Below, in pieces: positions 17,209 to 24,491 of a DNA stretch of 64,000 nt (within the stretch, counting starts at the first letter, position 1; each line of letters opens with the position of its first letter). Source of the DNA: RGIG6178 sp045118975. Its GTDB lineage: Bacteria > Bacillota_I > Bacilli_A > RFN20 > DUOF01. The stretch covers positions 1-64,000 of the forward strand of contig JBGVCT010000010.1 of assembly GCA_045118975.1 (NCBI GenBank), given 5' to 3'. The notes beneath the pieces are model-generated. The model saw nothing but the letters and a program-made list of their open reading frames with translations. It was not told the origin of the DNA and made no database searches. The position numbers and the translations under genes were made by a program.

Positions 17209-17240
17209 AAAAAAAGCCTATCATTGATTTAATGATAGGC
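17209..17240 (-). promoter_or_regulatory. Conditional terminator (attenuator) in front of thrS-gltX
   Basis: On the minus strand GCCTATCATT (17240-17231), loop AAATC, AATGATAGGC (17225-17216) and T7: a strong intrinsic terminator. There is no room for a promoter before the thrS start 23 bases on, so it must be regulated. The segment CATTGATT in the upstream small ORF (17290-17283) is complementary to AATCAATG of the terminator (17229-17222). It also forms a hairpin with AATCAAT (17301-17295), giving a possible 1:2 / 2:3 / 3:4 switch. Confidence 0.65.
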
Positions 17241-17265
17241 CTAAATACTTATAAAACTCTTATAA

Positions 17266-17337
17266 TTAAGCATTATCAAAACAATCAATGTAATATTGAT
17301 TAATACAAATATTGTTGGTTAACTGATTGTTTCTCAT
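17266..17337 (-). CDS. Small ORF, candidate leader peptide of thrS-gltX
   Basis: A 23-codon frame from ATG 17337 to TAA, preceded by GGGAGG that overlaps the tyrS stop codon, so ribosomes finishing tyrS can re-initiate here. It starts MRNNQLTNN and has six Asn, two adjacent Tyr and a single Thr. It ends 25 bases before the thrS terminator and contains the candidate antiterminator strand. A leader peptide that controls the terminator is likely from position; what it senses is not clear, as the Thr codon is single and early. Confidence 0.6.
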   Translation of the reverse strand: MRNNQLTNNICINQYYIDCFDNA

Positions 17338-17350
17338 TTTCTTTTCCTCC

Positions 17351-18592
17351 CTACTTAATTAAAACTTTTAAAAATGTTTTCTTTCCTTTCTTTATAATTA
17401 TTTCTTTATTATCTTTAACATTAATTACATCTTCAAGTTTAGCTCTACTACCATTTATTTCAACACCATTTTGTTCTAATACTCTTCTAGCTTCACTTTT
17501 AGAGGTAACAATTTTAGAAATAGCTAGTAAATCAATAACACTAATTACTTCCTTGTCTATTTCTATTTCAACACTTGGCATATTTAAATCACTTATTCCC
17601 TTATTAGTAAATAACTCTTCGCTTGTCTTTAAAACTTTCTTAGCCTCTTCTTGACCATGAACAAGTTTAGTAACTTCAAATGCCATTATTTTTTTAGCCT
17701 CTACTATGTTTTCTTTACACATAGTTTCAATTTCTTTTACCGGTAATTTAGTAAAAAACCTCAGTAATCTTTCTACATCTTCATCTAGACAATTAACAAA
17801 ATGTTGAAAGAAATCAAACGAACTAGATTTTTCTCTACTAACCCATAATGTTCCTTTTTCTGTCTTACCCATCTTTACCCCGTTAGCATTCGTTAATAAC
17901 GGGCAGGTTAGTCCCATCATCAAAGGTCTTTCTTCCCCATCTTTATTAGCCATCTTTCTAGATAAATCTACTCCAGCAATAATATTACCCCATTGATCAC
18001 TACCACCAATTTCAAGCACACAACCAAATGTATCATTTAAATGAACAAAGTCAAATGCCTGCATAAGCATGTAGCCCATCTCAAAGAAAGTTAATCCACC
18101 TTCTTGTAACCTTTTCTTGTATGCATCAGCAGTTAACATTTGAGCAACATTGAAATGTCTACCAACATTCCTCATAAAATCAATAAAACTTTTATCTCTA
18201 ATCCAATCTGCATTGTTTACTATAATAGCAGGATTATCTCCATCAACATCAATAAATCTATGCAATATACTACTTATTTCTCTAGCGTTTCTATCAACTT
18301 CTTCTTTTGTTAAAAGTTTCCTCATATCGCTTTTAAATGATGGGTCTCCAATCATTGCAGTAGCACCACCTACTAGCAAAATACCCCTATGCCCACAATC
18401 TTGTAAAATTTTAAACATCTGCAAGGCAAAGAAATGACCAATATGCAAATCATCTGCTGTAGGATCAATTCCTAAGTAAAAGGTTATAGGTCCTGTTTCT
18501 AATAATTTTTTAGTTTCTTCTAAATGCGTTGTTTGAAATACAAATCCTCTTTCAACTAATATATCAAACGCATTACTTTTAAATTCTTTCAT
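17351..18592 (-). CDS. tyrS: Tyrosine--tRNA ligase
   Basis: Charges tRNA-Tyr. Residues 48-53 read DLHIGH (class I HIGH), the tyrosine pocket motif GGSDQWGNI is present, KMGKTEKG is the KMSKS loop, and an S4 RNA-binding domain (SEARRVLEQNGVEING) ends the 413-residue protein. Full length. ATG 18592 follows GAGAGAGG. Expression is set by a Tyr-codon leader peptide and terminator 130-270 bases upstream. Its stop codon overlaps the ribosome binding site of the next small ORF, linking it to thrS-gltX. Confidence 0.95.
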   Translation of the reverse strand: MKEFKSNAFDILVERGFVFQTTHLEETKKLLETGPITFYLGIDPTADDLHIGHFFALQMFKILQDCGHRGILLVGGATAMIGDPSFKSDMRKLLTKEEVDRNAREISSILHRFIDVDGDNPAIIVNNADWIRDKSFIDFMRNVGRHFNVAQMLTADAYKKRLQEGGLTFFEMGYMLMQAFDFVHLNDTFGCVLEIGGSDQWGNIIAGVDLSRKMANKDGEERPLMMGLTCPLLTNANGVKMGKTEKGTLWVSREKSSSFDFFQHFVNCLDEDVERLLRFFTKLPVKEIETMCKENIVEAKKIMAFEVTKLVHGQEEAKKVLKTSEELFTNKGISDLNMPSVEIEIDKEVISVIDLLAISKIVTSKSEARRVLEQNGVEINGSRAKLEDVINVKDNKEIIIKKGKKTFLKVLIK

Positions 18593-18622
18593 ATATTTCC
18601 TCTCTCTTTCTTTATTTATTTT

Positions 18623-18685
18623 TTAAATATTATCTTTTAACTTTTGCCCACAAGGGGCATACTTTTTAATCATTACAATAAACAT
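18623..18685 (-). CDS. Second small ORF in the tyrS leader (20 codons)
   Basis: From ATG 18685 to TAA, preceded by AAGAAAGGTGAT, one of the best ribosome binding sites of the window. The peptide starts MFIVMIKKYAPCGQK. It lies after the attenuator and 30 bases before tyrS, and a GCCC/GGGC hairpin falls inside it. It may couple translation into tyrS or be a second control element. No homologue is known to me, and the strong site is the main evidence. Confidence 0.5.
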   Translation of the reverse strand: MFIVMIKKYAPCGQKLKDNI

Positions 18686-18725
18686 AAAAATCACCTTTCT
18701 TAAATTTACTTAGGCAATTTTTGTA

Positions 18726-18762
18726 AATAAAAACTGCCACATAGACTATAGCTATATGGCAG
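18726..18762 (-). terminator. Attenuator terminator of the tyrS leader
   Basis: On the minus strand CTGCCATATAG pairs with CTATGTGGCAG (11 bp, one G-U) around CTATAGT, then TTTTTATTT. Its first arm and loop contain CATATAGCT (18758-18750), perfectly complementary to AGCTATATG (18814-18806) at the end of the leader peptide. The terminator and this 9-bp antiterminator cannot coexist. Confidence 0.85.
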
Positions 18763-18802
18763 ATGTATATACGTTAAACAAAAAAATTCTTACGCAAAAA
18801 CT

Positions 18803-18862
18803 CTACATATAGCTTCCAATGTAGCAATAATAATAGGTTTGTTGCGCAAATAATCTTTTCAT
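18803..18862 (-). CDS. Tyr-rich leader peptide controlling tyrS by attenuation
   Basis: 19 codons, ATG 18862 to TAG 18803, behind AAGGAGTGAG. Five codons are Tyr: TAT-TAT-TAT-TGC-TAC at codons 10-14 and TAT at 18. The last codons (17-19) form the antiterminator strand. A ribosome stalled for charged tRNA-Tyr at codons 10-12 leaves that strand free to block the terminator, whereas one reaching the TAG covers it and lets the terminator form. CTACAT/ATGTAG (18824-18819 with 18808-18803) can form the protector hairpin. Mechanism inferred from sequence; it is the same logic as the E. coli trp and pheST leaders. Confidence 0.85.
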   Translation of the reverse strand: MKRLFAQQTYYYCYIGSYM

Positions 18863-18884
18863 CCTACTCACTCCTTATGCTTTC

Positions 18885-18912
18885 ATTATATTCTTTATCT
18901 TCACTTTGTCAA
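18885..18912 (-). promoter_or_regulatory. Consensus promoter of the tyrS operon
   Basis: On the minus strand TTGACA (18912-18907), a 16-base spacer and TATAAT (18890-18885). The leader peptide start follows 23 bases later. Confidence 0.88.
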
Positions 18913-18925
18913 CCCTAAATATTAT

Positions 18926-18950
18926 ATAAAAAAGAGTGTTTACACACTCT
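18926..18950 (-). terminator. Intrinsic terminator
   Basis: AGAGTGT (18933-18939) pairs with ACACTCT (18944-18950), with T6 on the minus strand. It ends the adenosine-deaminase-like operon and insulates the tyrS promoter. Confidence 0.85.
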
Positions 18951-18953
18951 ATT

Positions 18954-19343
18954 TTATAATTCTCCATTAATTATCAAATTATAAGCATCAGCATAGAATT
19001 TTATTTCTCTATGAGTGATAGTAGCATACTTAATAATATTTTTTATTTTCTCTTTTAATGAAATATTAGTGATTAAACTATCTTTTAAAGATCTAATCTC
19101 CCTTACTTCTTCTAGAGCTAATCCATCATATTCAATAAAAGAATCCTTAATTAGATTATAGTAATATATAACTCTATCTTCACCTTGTAAAAATTTATCG
19201 TTTACCATGAATGATAAATCTTGGAATTTTTTTAATTCCTCTAAAGTATCTATTTTAGAATCTTCTAAAAAAGATACTAAAGAGTCTACTATATCTTTAT
19301 TCTGACTGCTTTCATATTTTTTTAAATTAGTAATTAAGCTCAT
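18954..19343 (-). CDS. Hypothetical helical protein, third gene of the deaminase-like operon
   Basis: 129 residues, almost wholly helical and charged (LEELKKFQDLSFMVNDKF, then LKEKIKNIIKYATITHREIK), no recognised family, no membrane segment. ATG 19343 follows GGTGAT, which spans the stop of the gene before; the two are 5 bases apart. The conserved three-gene spacing suggests a common task with the deaminase-like enzyme, of unknown kind. Confidence 0.6.
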   Translation of the reverse strand: MSLITNLKKYESSQNKDIVDSLVSFLEDSKIDTLEELKKFQDLSFMVNDKFLQGEDRVIYYYNLIKDSFIEYDGLALEEVREIRSLKDSLITNISLKEKIKNIIKYATITHREIKFYADAYNLIINGEL

Positions 19344-19348
19344 ATTAA

Positions 19349-19819
19349 TCACCTACTCACTATTTCTCTTTTTCTTTTTAAATTAGCTACATCTTCAAAG
19401 CAAATACCATTCTTTACTCCTAGTGATTTAGCATATAGTGGCAATAACTCTGTTGGATAACTAATATCTAATCCCATTGCAATTTGTAAGAATGTAATTT
19501 GTCTTCTTGACATCTTCATATATACATCATTTTTACTACCTTTAGATAAGTTAATTTTCACTTCATCGAGTTTGCTCTTGAAATATTTAGCAGTATCAAG
19601 ATCATATTCTTCACTAGCAAATCTAGTAATATAATATTCAAGACCCATAACTGTTCTAAGGGCAAAGTCTTCTTCGCTCATCCTAGCATCACCAATAATT
19701 CTATTACTATTCTCTAAGGCAATAAGCTTCATTCCAAACATCTCAATGACCTCATTTTGCCATCCCTCATGAATAGAGGTAAATACTTTTTCTATTTCTT
19801 TAGTTGTAATATTAATCAT
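19349..19819 (-). CDS. Hypothetical protein, second gene of the deaminase-like operon
   Basis: 156 residues of unknown family. Residues 100-130 (MSRRQITFLQIAMGLDISY, then ELLPLYAKSLG) suggest a small helical bundle, and a charged C-terminus ends KRKREIVSR. ATG 19819 follows GGTGAT that overlaps the end of the deaminase-like gene, so translation is coupled. No catalytic motif is seen. Confidence 0.6.
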   Translation of the reverse strand: MINITTKEIEKVFTSIHEGWQNEVIEMFGMKLIALENSNRIIGDARMSEEDFALRTVMGLEYYITRFASEEYDLDTAKYFKSKLDEVKINLSKGSKNDVYMKMSRRQITFLQIAMGLDISYPTELLPLYAKSLGVKNGICFEDVANLKRKREIVSR

Positions 19820-19824
19820 ATAAA

Positions 19825-20949
19825 TCACCCCATCTTAACTTTCTTTTCAATACTTATAAGTTTTTTAACACCCTCATCACCAATGACTTTTCTTGCATGC
19901 TCTAGTTCTTTCCTAATAGTGGTATCATACATTCCATGACCATCGCTAGATATTACTATTGGAATATCATTATCTAGATAAAATTTGTATGGAATTTGAT
20001 CATAACTATCAACATTTTTCAAAGCAAAGTTACTCGATGCATTAATTTCTACTACACACCCAAGTTCCTTTAATAACTTAATATATTCTTTGTTTTGTTT
20101 AATATGTATACCATGACCAATTCTTATCTTTGGTGGTGGTAATTTTATATTCTTCTTATCAGCAATATATTTAACTGCCTTTAGCATCTCAATTGTATTT
20201 TTCTCAGACTTTTTAGTTTCTCCCGAATGTAGTCTTAATGTAGTGTTTTCATATTCATTCAAAACCGTGATTATTGGTTGTAACTTTTTAACCATTGATG
20301 TTGGTGAATTGGGATCAATATCACTTCCTGACATTGGATCTTCAGATCCCATCACATCAAAACCAACACAACATCCATTATTCAATAATTTTTTTAAGTT
20401 TTTAGCAGACTGCTTAAAGTCATCTACCGAATTGATTCTATCAGTAGATAAAAGAAAATTAAATTTTATTTTTTCTAAAAGTTTAGGATTCACATTAGCA
20501 AGAGCATTACTAATTACCCTGTAGTTTGAATAGCTTATTTCAACGTATTCAACACCTTGGTCTATCAATTCTTTCAAGGCTAAACTAAGATAATTTCCAT
20601 ACACTTTTCCAGCCACTTTATCTTTATTAGAGATATCTTTTAAATCAATACCAAGCTTTTTACAACCAGCTGAAACAATAGATGAAACTGCTGCAGACCT
20701 ATTACTATACAATGTAGGCATTTTATCATAATCAATTTTTTCTCCCTGAGGAATCATAAATTGTCTTTTTATATCAGGTCTATTTTTTATTTCCTTAGGT
20801 GAATAATACTTCACATCATCACTCATATAGTCAACCTTGCCATCTTTATTAATGGGAATTTTAACTCCATATTCTTCTAAAAAAAGCATAAACGCGTTGT
20901 AGGAGAGCATACCTAATAAATGCGTATGTAAATCTGTTGTTGTTTGCAT
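19825..20949 (-). CDS. Divergent adenosine/AMP deaminase-fold metallohydrolase
   Basis: The ADA family removes the 6-amino group of adenine nucleosides with one zinc. The 374-residue protein keeps the metal and catalytic set: DLHTHL (H8, H10), LHSGE (H241 and the catalytic E244), IGHG (H279), NASSN (303-307) and SSDGHG (zinc ligand D336). The usual second Asp of SDDP, which contacts purine N7 in adenosine deaminase, is Gly337 here. Substrate choice may therefore differ, and a nucleoside other than adenosine is possible. ATG 20949 follows GTAGGTGG. It leads a coupled three-gene operon and lies divergent from the gene at 21084. Confidence 0.75.
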   Translation of the reverse strand: MQTTTDLHTHLLGMLSYNAFMLFLEEYGVKIPINKDGKVDYMSDDVKYYSPKEIKNRPDIKRQFMIPQGEKIDYDKMPTLYSNRSAAVSSIVSAGCKKLGIDLKDISNKDKVAGKVYGNYLSLALKELIDQGVEYVEISYSNYRVISNALANVNPKLLEKIKFNFLLSTDRINSVDDFKQSAKNLKKLLNNGCCVGFDVMGSEDPMSGSDIDPNSPTSMVKKLQPIITVLNEYENTTLRLHSGETKKSEKNTIEMLKAVKYIADKKNIKLPPPKIRIGHGIHIKQNKEYIKLLKELGCVVEINASSNFALKNVDSYDQIPYKFYLDNDIPIVISSDGHGMYDTTIRKELEHARKVIGDEGVKKLISIEKKVKMG

Positions 20950-21038
20950 TTGTTACCACCTACCGACTATACAAAGTTTAACATACTATTCTTATCTTTA
21001 CAAACAAGTAATTCACTTTTCAACCCCTTATTTTTTAA

Positions 21039-21067
21039 TTGACACAGCCCTATTACGCCTTTATAAT
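21039..21067 (+). promoter_or_regulatory. Consensus promoter of the 21084 gene
   Basis: TTGACA (21039-21044), a 17-base spacer and TATAAT (21062-21067), ending 16 bases before the ATG at 21084, so the 5' leader is very short. Confidence 0.88.
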
Positions 21068-21083
21068 TTCATTGGGTGATAAC

Positions 21084-21542
21084 ATGACATTACATGAACA
21101 ATTAAATGATTGCAAAATTAAATTAATAAATGAAAAACAACTTCTTGTAGATCTTGAAGACAAACTTAAAATTGCAGAAAAAAACACAGATAAAGTAAGA
21201 TATCCTATCCTTGGAGGTATTATAACTTCTTTTATATTTAATACATTAGGTCACATTATAATGTCTCCTTTTGTAGTACTTGCTTCCCTATTAGGTTTAG
21301 CACTATTAATACCAGCTTATATTAGATTCTATATCCTTGAAGGAAGAAGCGCTAAAATTGAAGAGCAAATAAAAGTTTGTAAAGAAAACATTGAAAAATA
21401 TGAAGATGAATTAGAGTTACTAAATACTCGTTATGAAACTCAATCTCTAATCTTAGAAAGAAGTAATGTTCCTCAAACAAAAATGGAAGCATTACCTATT
21501 AGAATTAATAATCTAGACAAAAGAAACAACAAGATAAGGTAG
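21084..21542 (+). CDS. Coiled-coil membrane protein with two membrane segments
   Basis: 152 residues: an N-terminal coiled coil (LNDCKIKLINEKQLLVDLED), two adjacent hydrophobic segments at about 42-82 (GGIITSFIFNTLGH, then LLGLALLIPAYIRFYI), and a second coiled coil (IEEQIKVCKENIEKYEDE). Both coils should face the cytoplasm. ATG 21084 follows GGGTGAT; the longer frame starts upstream of the promoter and is wrong. A consensus promoter suggests strong expression. Function unknown. Confidence 0.65.
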   Translation: MTLHEQLNDCKIKLINEKQLLVDLEDKLKIAEKNTDKVRYPILGGIITSFIFNTLGHIIMSPFVVLASLLGLALLIPAYIRFYILEGRSAKIEEQIKVCKENIEKYEDELELLNTRYETQSLILERSNVPQTKMEALPIRINNLDKRNNKIR

Positions 21543-21560
21543 AAATTCTACCTTTTTTTA
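21536..21560 (+). terminator. Intrinsic terminator
   Basis: AAGGTAGAA (21536-21544) pairs with TTCTACCTT (21546-21554), followed by T; the first arm overlaps the end of the coiled-coil gene. Confidence 0.85.
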
Positions 21561-21616
21561 TTTATCTATATGAAACGGAGCAAAAACATGATAAACTCCA
21601 ATCATGGAGTGATAAT

Positions 21617-22093
21617 ATGATATTTGAAAACTATGGATACAAATCTAGTTTAGATGAGACATGGAAAGAGTTAACAAGCGAGGAAAAAGAAAAATACAAC
21701 ATACCAAAAAATAATCTTAACTATCTAGTAAATGAAACTAAAAGAAGCGAATTTATGGTTGTTTATGATGGATTTAATCAAAATAAAGACGACATTGAAA
21801 ACTTTTATACACTTTGCTCAAATACTCTAAAAGCTCATAATTTTAAAATCTTAGATGAAGAAACTTTTACTTGCAATAGCCAAATAAGTAATCAAAAAAT
21901 AATTGCCAAGAAATGCTTGTCACTAACACCTAATGGTATATTTCAAGTTTCATATTTCATGAGACTATCTGGTCTTACTCCTCATGGATATATGTATGGT
22001 TGTTTAACAACTACAGTTAATGTTAATCATGACGATAATGAATCTAACTTAATCGAAGCAATTAGCAATTGGACATATTTAGATGTCAAATAA
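21617..22093 (+). CDS. Small protein matching the C-terminal domain of the TPR-like protein at 1967
   Basis: 158 residues. By eye it aligns along its length with the last 140 residues of the protein at 1967-3235: both begin EN-x-G, have the block ISNQKIIAKKCLSL / LLTDKVVVNLSN, a strand with M-x-G, and end NW-x-YLD. The fold is probably a mixed alpha/beta domain. No catalytic residues are identified. ATG 21617 follows GGAGTGAT. The zeta-like gene follows 21 bases later, so they are likely one unit. Confidence 0.6.
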   Translation: MIFENYGYKSSLDETWKELTSEEKEKYNIPKNNLNYLVNETKRSEFMVVYDGFNQNKDDIENFYTLCSNTLKAHNFKILDEETFTCNSQISNQKIIAKKCLSLTPNGIFQVSYFMRLSGLTPHGYMYGCLTTTVNVNHDDNESNLIEAISNWTYLDVK

Positions 22094-22114
22094 TTATATT
22101 AAAAGAGGTAACAA

Positions 22115-22918
22115 ATGAATAATCTACAATTTAAAGATGTAATTGACTATATAGTAAATAAAACTCCTTGGAAAGATGACACAAGTGAAGAAATAATAAT
22201 CAAACAAGCTTACAAAGCGTATAAAGATATTAGTCAAAATAAAACTAAAGAAAAAGTTTTATATAGAATCTGTGGCCAAACAGGAAGTGGTAAAACAACT
22301 CAACTTCTGTATGCAATTGAAAACTATGTAAAAACAATAAATAAAGATCCTATAGTTTTGGGAGTACGTAGTTGTGCCACCTATCATCCTGATTATGATA
22401 ATTTATTAAAAATACACGGAAGTAGTAATATTAGAGAAATAACTAATGGATTTGCCCTAAAATGTATGACTTATACTCTAAAACCATTAATAGAGAATGG
22501 ATATATGATATTACTAGATATCACTCTTCTTGATTCAATATATGAAAATTATATACTAAATCTATTAAATGAAAACGGCTATACAATCAAATATCACCTA
22601 ATGGGTGTAAGCAATGATGTCTCTACCTCATTTTTAAAGAAAAGAGAATTAGAAACAGGAAGAAAGGTAGCGTCTTACTCAAGTGAATACTTTAACTACA
22701 TACTAGACGTTGGTTTTGATTTTTTATCTAATAATGATATAAAAAATAATGCCTGTATATGGAATGCTTTTGATTTAGATCCTGTATATGTTGGACCAAT
22801 TAAGGATTCAAAAAACACCTTCTATACATGGAGAAATACAAAAAAAGAGTTCCAATATAGTGAAACTCAATTAAAAGAGGCAAAACTAAATTATTTATTA
22901 AATGAAAAAGAAGGATAA
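22115..22918 (+). CDS. Zeta-toxin-like P-loop protein
   Basis: 267 residues with a Walker A loop RICGQTGSGKTTQ (G54-T61) at residue 50, after an N-terminal helical region, then a D-rich strand GYMILLDITLLDS and an RELETGRKV segment that could be the arginine lid. This order matches zeta toxins, which phosphorylate UDP-N-acetylglucosamine and poison cell wall synthesis. The catalytic Asp and the sugar pocket cannot be confirmed by eye, and no epsilon-type antitoxin is adjacent, so a non-toxic small-molecule kinase is an alternative. ATG 22115 follows AAGAGGT. Confidence 0.6.
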   Translation: MNNLQFKDVIDYIVNKTPWKDDTSEEIIIKQAYKAYKDISQNKTKEKVLYRICGQTGSGKTTQLLYAIENYVKTINKDPIVLGVRSCATYHPDYDNLLKIHGSSNIREITNGFALKCMTYTLKPLIENGYMILLDITLLDSIYENYILNLLNENGYTIKYHLMGVSNDVSTSFLKKRELETGRKVASYSSEYFNYILDVGFDFLSNNDIKNNACIWNAFDLDPVYVGPIKDSKNTFYTWRNTKKEFQYSETQLKEAKLNYLLNEKEG

Positions 22919-22932
22919 TTTCCTTCTTTTTT
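22905..22932. terminator. Bidirectional terminator
   Basis: AAAAAGAAGGA (22905-22915) pairs with TCCTTCTTTTT around TAATT, between the zeta-like gene and the convergent kinase. Confidence 0.85.
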
Positions 22933-22934
22933 TA

Positions 22935-23750
22935 TTAAAACTTAATTTCTGGATGATGATTTCTCATATAAATCATGTAATGATATTCAACATGATTCCA
23001 AACTCCAATAATATCATCAACTTGCTTTTTTGTTATATTAAGATTAAATCTTTTGTTATATTCTTCTAGCATAATATCATAATAATCACTAGGAAGTCTT
23101 CCAATAAGTCTAGCCATATCATTTAAGTCACTAGTCAAAGAGACAAAAGCGAAATCTAAAATACCACAAACATTATGATTTTCATCTAATAAAATATTTC
23201 CTGGATTTAAATCAGCGTGAGATAAAGTTAATTCTCTCTTTTCAAGATCTGCTAAAGGATTTAACTTAGTTACATCATACTCTTGATCATCAACTTTACT
23301 TAAACCAACTAAAAACTCGCTAGTTGTTTCTAATTTATAATATAAATCACTAATATCTACATGTTGTAATTCATAGATAAAATCTGAAACTTGCTTAGCA
23401 ATTCTTCTTTTATCTTCACTAGATAAACTAGGATACATTTCAGTCATATTATTTCCTGGAATCTCTTCATGCATAGTATAAGGTCTACCATTCTCAAACA
23501 ATAATTTTAAATCTGTTGTATTAAAAGAAATCTTTCCTTTAATGAATTGGTTAAACGTTACCTCTTTATTTAAAACATTAGAAAAGAATGTATTTCTAGG
23601 AAATCTAAATACATATCTTTTATTACCCTTACTAACTTTATATACAAAATTAGTCCATCCAGTTGAGATAAGTGATATTGAATCTATATCACCTAAAACA
23701 CTTTTTATTATACTTTCAAAATCATCTTTTGTTGTAAAAAATCTACTCAT
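22935..23750 (-). CDS. Aminoglycoside phosphotransferase-fold (APH/choline kinase) small-molecule kinase
   Basis: 271 residues. HADLNPGNIL is the catalytic Brenner-type loop (Asp base, Asn for Mg2+) and GILDFAFVSLTSDLNDMA carries the metal-binding Asp, as in the APH family; ISTGWTNFVYKVSKG is the nucleotide-binding hairpin. The enzyme transfers phosphate to a hydroxyl of a small molecule; choline, fructosamine, homoserine or drug substrates are all possible and resistance should not be assumed. ATG 23750 follows GTGGTGAT. Confidence 0.8.
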   Translation of the reverse strand: MSRFFTTKDDFESIIKSVLGDIDSISLISTGWTNFVYKVSKGNKRYVFRFPRNTFFSNVLNKEVTFNQFIKGKISFNTTDLKLLFENGRPYTMHEEIPGNNMTEMYPSLSSEDKRRIAKQVSDFIYELQHVDISDLYYKLETTSEFLVGLSKVDDQEYDVTKLNPLADLEKRELTLSHADLNPGNILLDENHNVCGILDFAFVSLTSDLNDMARLIGRLPSDYYDIMLEEYNKRFNLNITKKQVDDIIGVWNHVEYHYMIYMRNHHPEIKF

Positions 23751-23781
23751 CTTATCACCACTTTACTATTATATTAAAATA

Positions 23782-24489
23782 TCACAACAAATACAAATTA
23801 ATTGCAAACAAAACAAGCAAATGAACTGGATAATATACATAAAAGAAATATTTGTTAAAAATATTCTTATTGCCATTTTTTCCATTATAAAGATATATCA
23901 TAGGAATAGTTAAAAATAATCCAACATTCATAAGAGAATTTAATAAATGGCCTGCTATAGTTAAACTATTTGTTATACCAAGTATTATTGGAGACACAAT
24001 AAATAATATTGGCAAATATACATATATATTCTTACTATCTTTAAAAAGATAAAAGAATAAAATATAGATTAATCCCACAATATGATAATCACACATAAAT
24101 GAGAATGCAGTAATTCCTATTATTGCTATCGCCTTATATAATAATTTCATATCAAACTCTACTACCCAGATTAACAAAAATCCCAACAATAAAGTAAATA
24201 TGGTATTATAATTCATTACTAACTCCCATGTTAAAAGTGTCTCATTATGAACTAAACACCATGGTATTTGTGCCACTATTGCTGCAATTAATAGTCTTGT
24301 AGCATACTTAGTCCTATCTTTACTATATTTAAACCCCTCAACCACAAAAAAACACATAATAGGCATTGTTATCCTACCAATTAAACTAAATAGAAATCCT
24401 ATAGGTTTATCAATTCCTATAATATAGGCTGCTATATGGTCAAGTGTCATTGCTATAATAGCAATATATTTCAAAGCATTTCTATTCAT
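23782..24489 (-). CDS. TraX-like membrane protein (acyltransferase-related)
   Basis: 235 residues with about seven membrane segments. The start, RNALKYIAIIAMTLDHIA, and the block LIGRITMPIMCFFVVEGF are the signature of the TraX family, named for pilin acetylation in conjugation. It is widespread in gut Firmicutes outside plasmids, where the role is unclear. The H of TLDH and the RITMP block are the probable catalytic face. No conjugation genes are nearby. The ribosome binding site is weak, and the ATG lies 2 bases after the exchanger gene, so it is probably coupled to it. Confidence 0.75.
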   Translation of the reverse strand: MNRNALKYIAIIAMTLDHIAAYIIGIDKPIGFLFSLIGRITMPIMCFFVVEGFKYSKDRTKYATRLLIAAIVAQIPWCLVHNETLLTWELVMNYNTIFTLLLGFLLIWVVEFDMKLLYKAIAIIGITAFSFMCDYHIVGLIYILFFYLFKDSKNIYVYLPILFIVSPIILGITNSLTIAGHLLNSLMNVGLFLTIPMIYLYNGKNGNKNIFNKYFFYVYYPVHLLVLFAINLYLL

Positions 24490-24491
24490 AA

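Noticed and set aside
17186..18960. T-box riboswitch upstream of tyrS or thrS
   Set aside because: No AGGGTGGNACCGCG-type T-box sequence or specifier loop is visible; short leader peptides with competing hairpins explain the regions better.
22935..23750. Aminoglycoside resistance gene
   Set aside because: The APH fold is shared by many metabolic kinases; nothing in the context (no mobile element, no other resistance gene) supports a resistance role.
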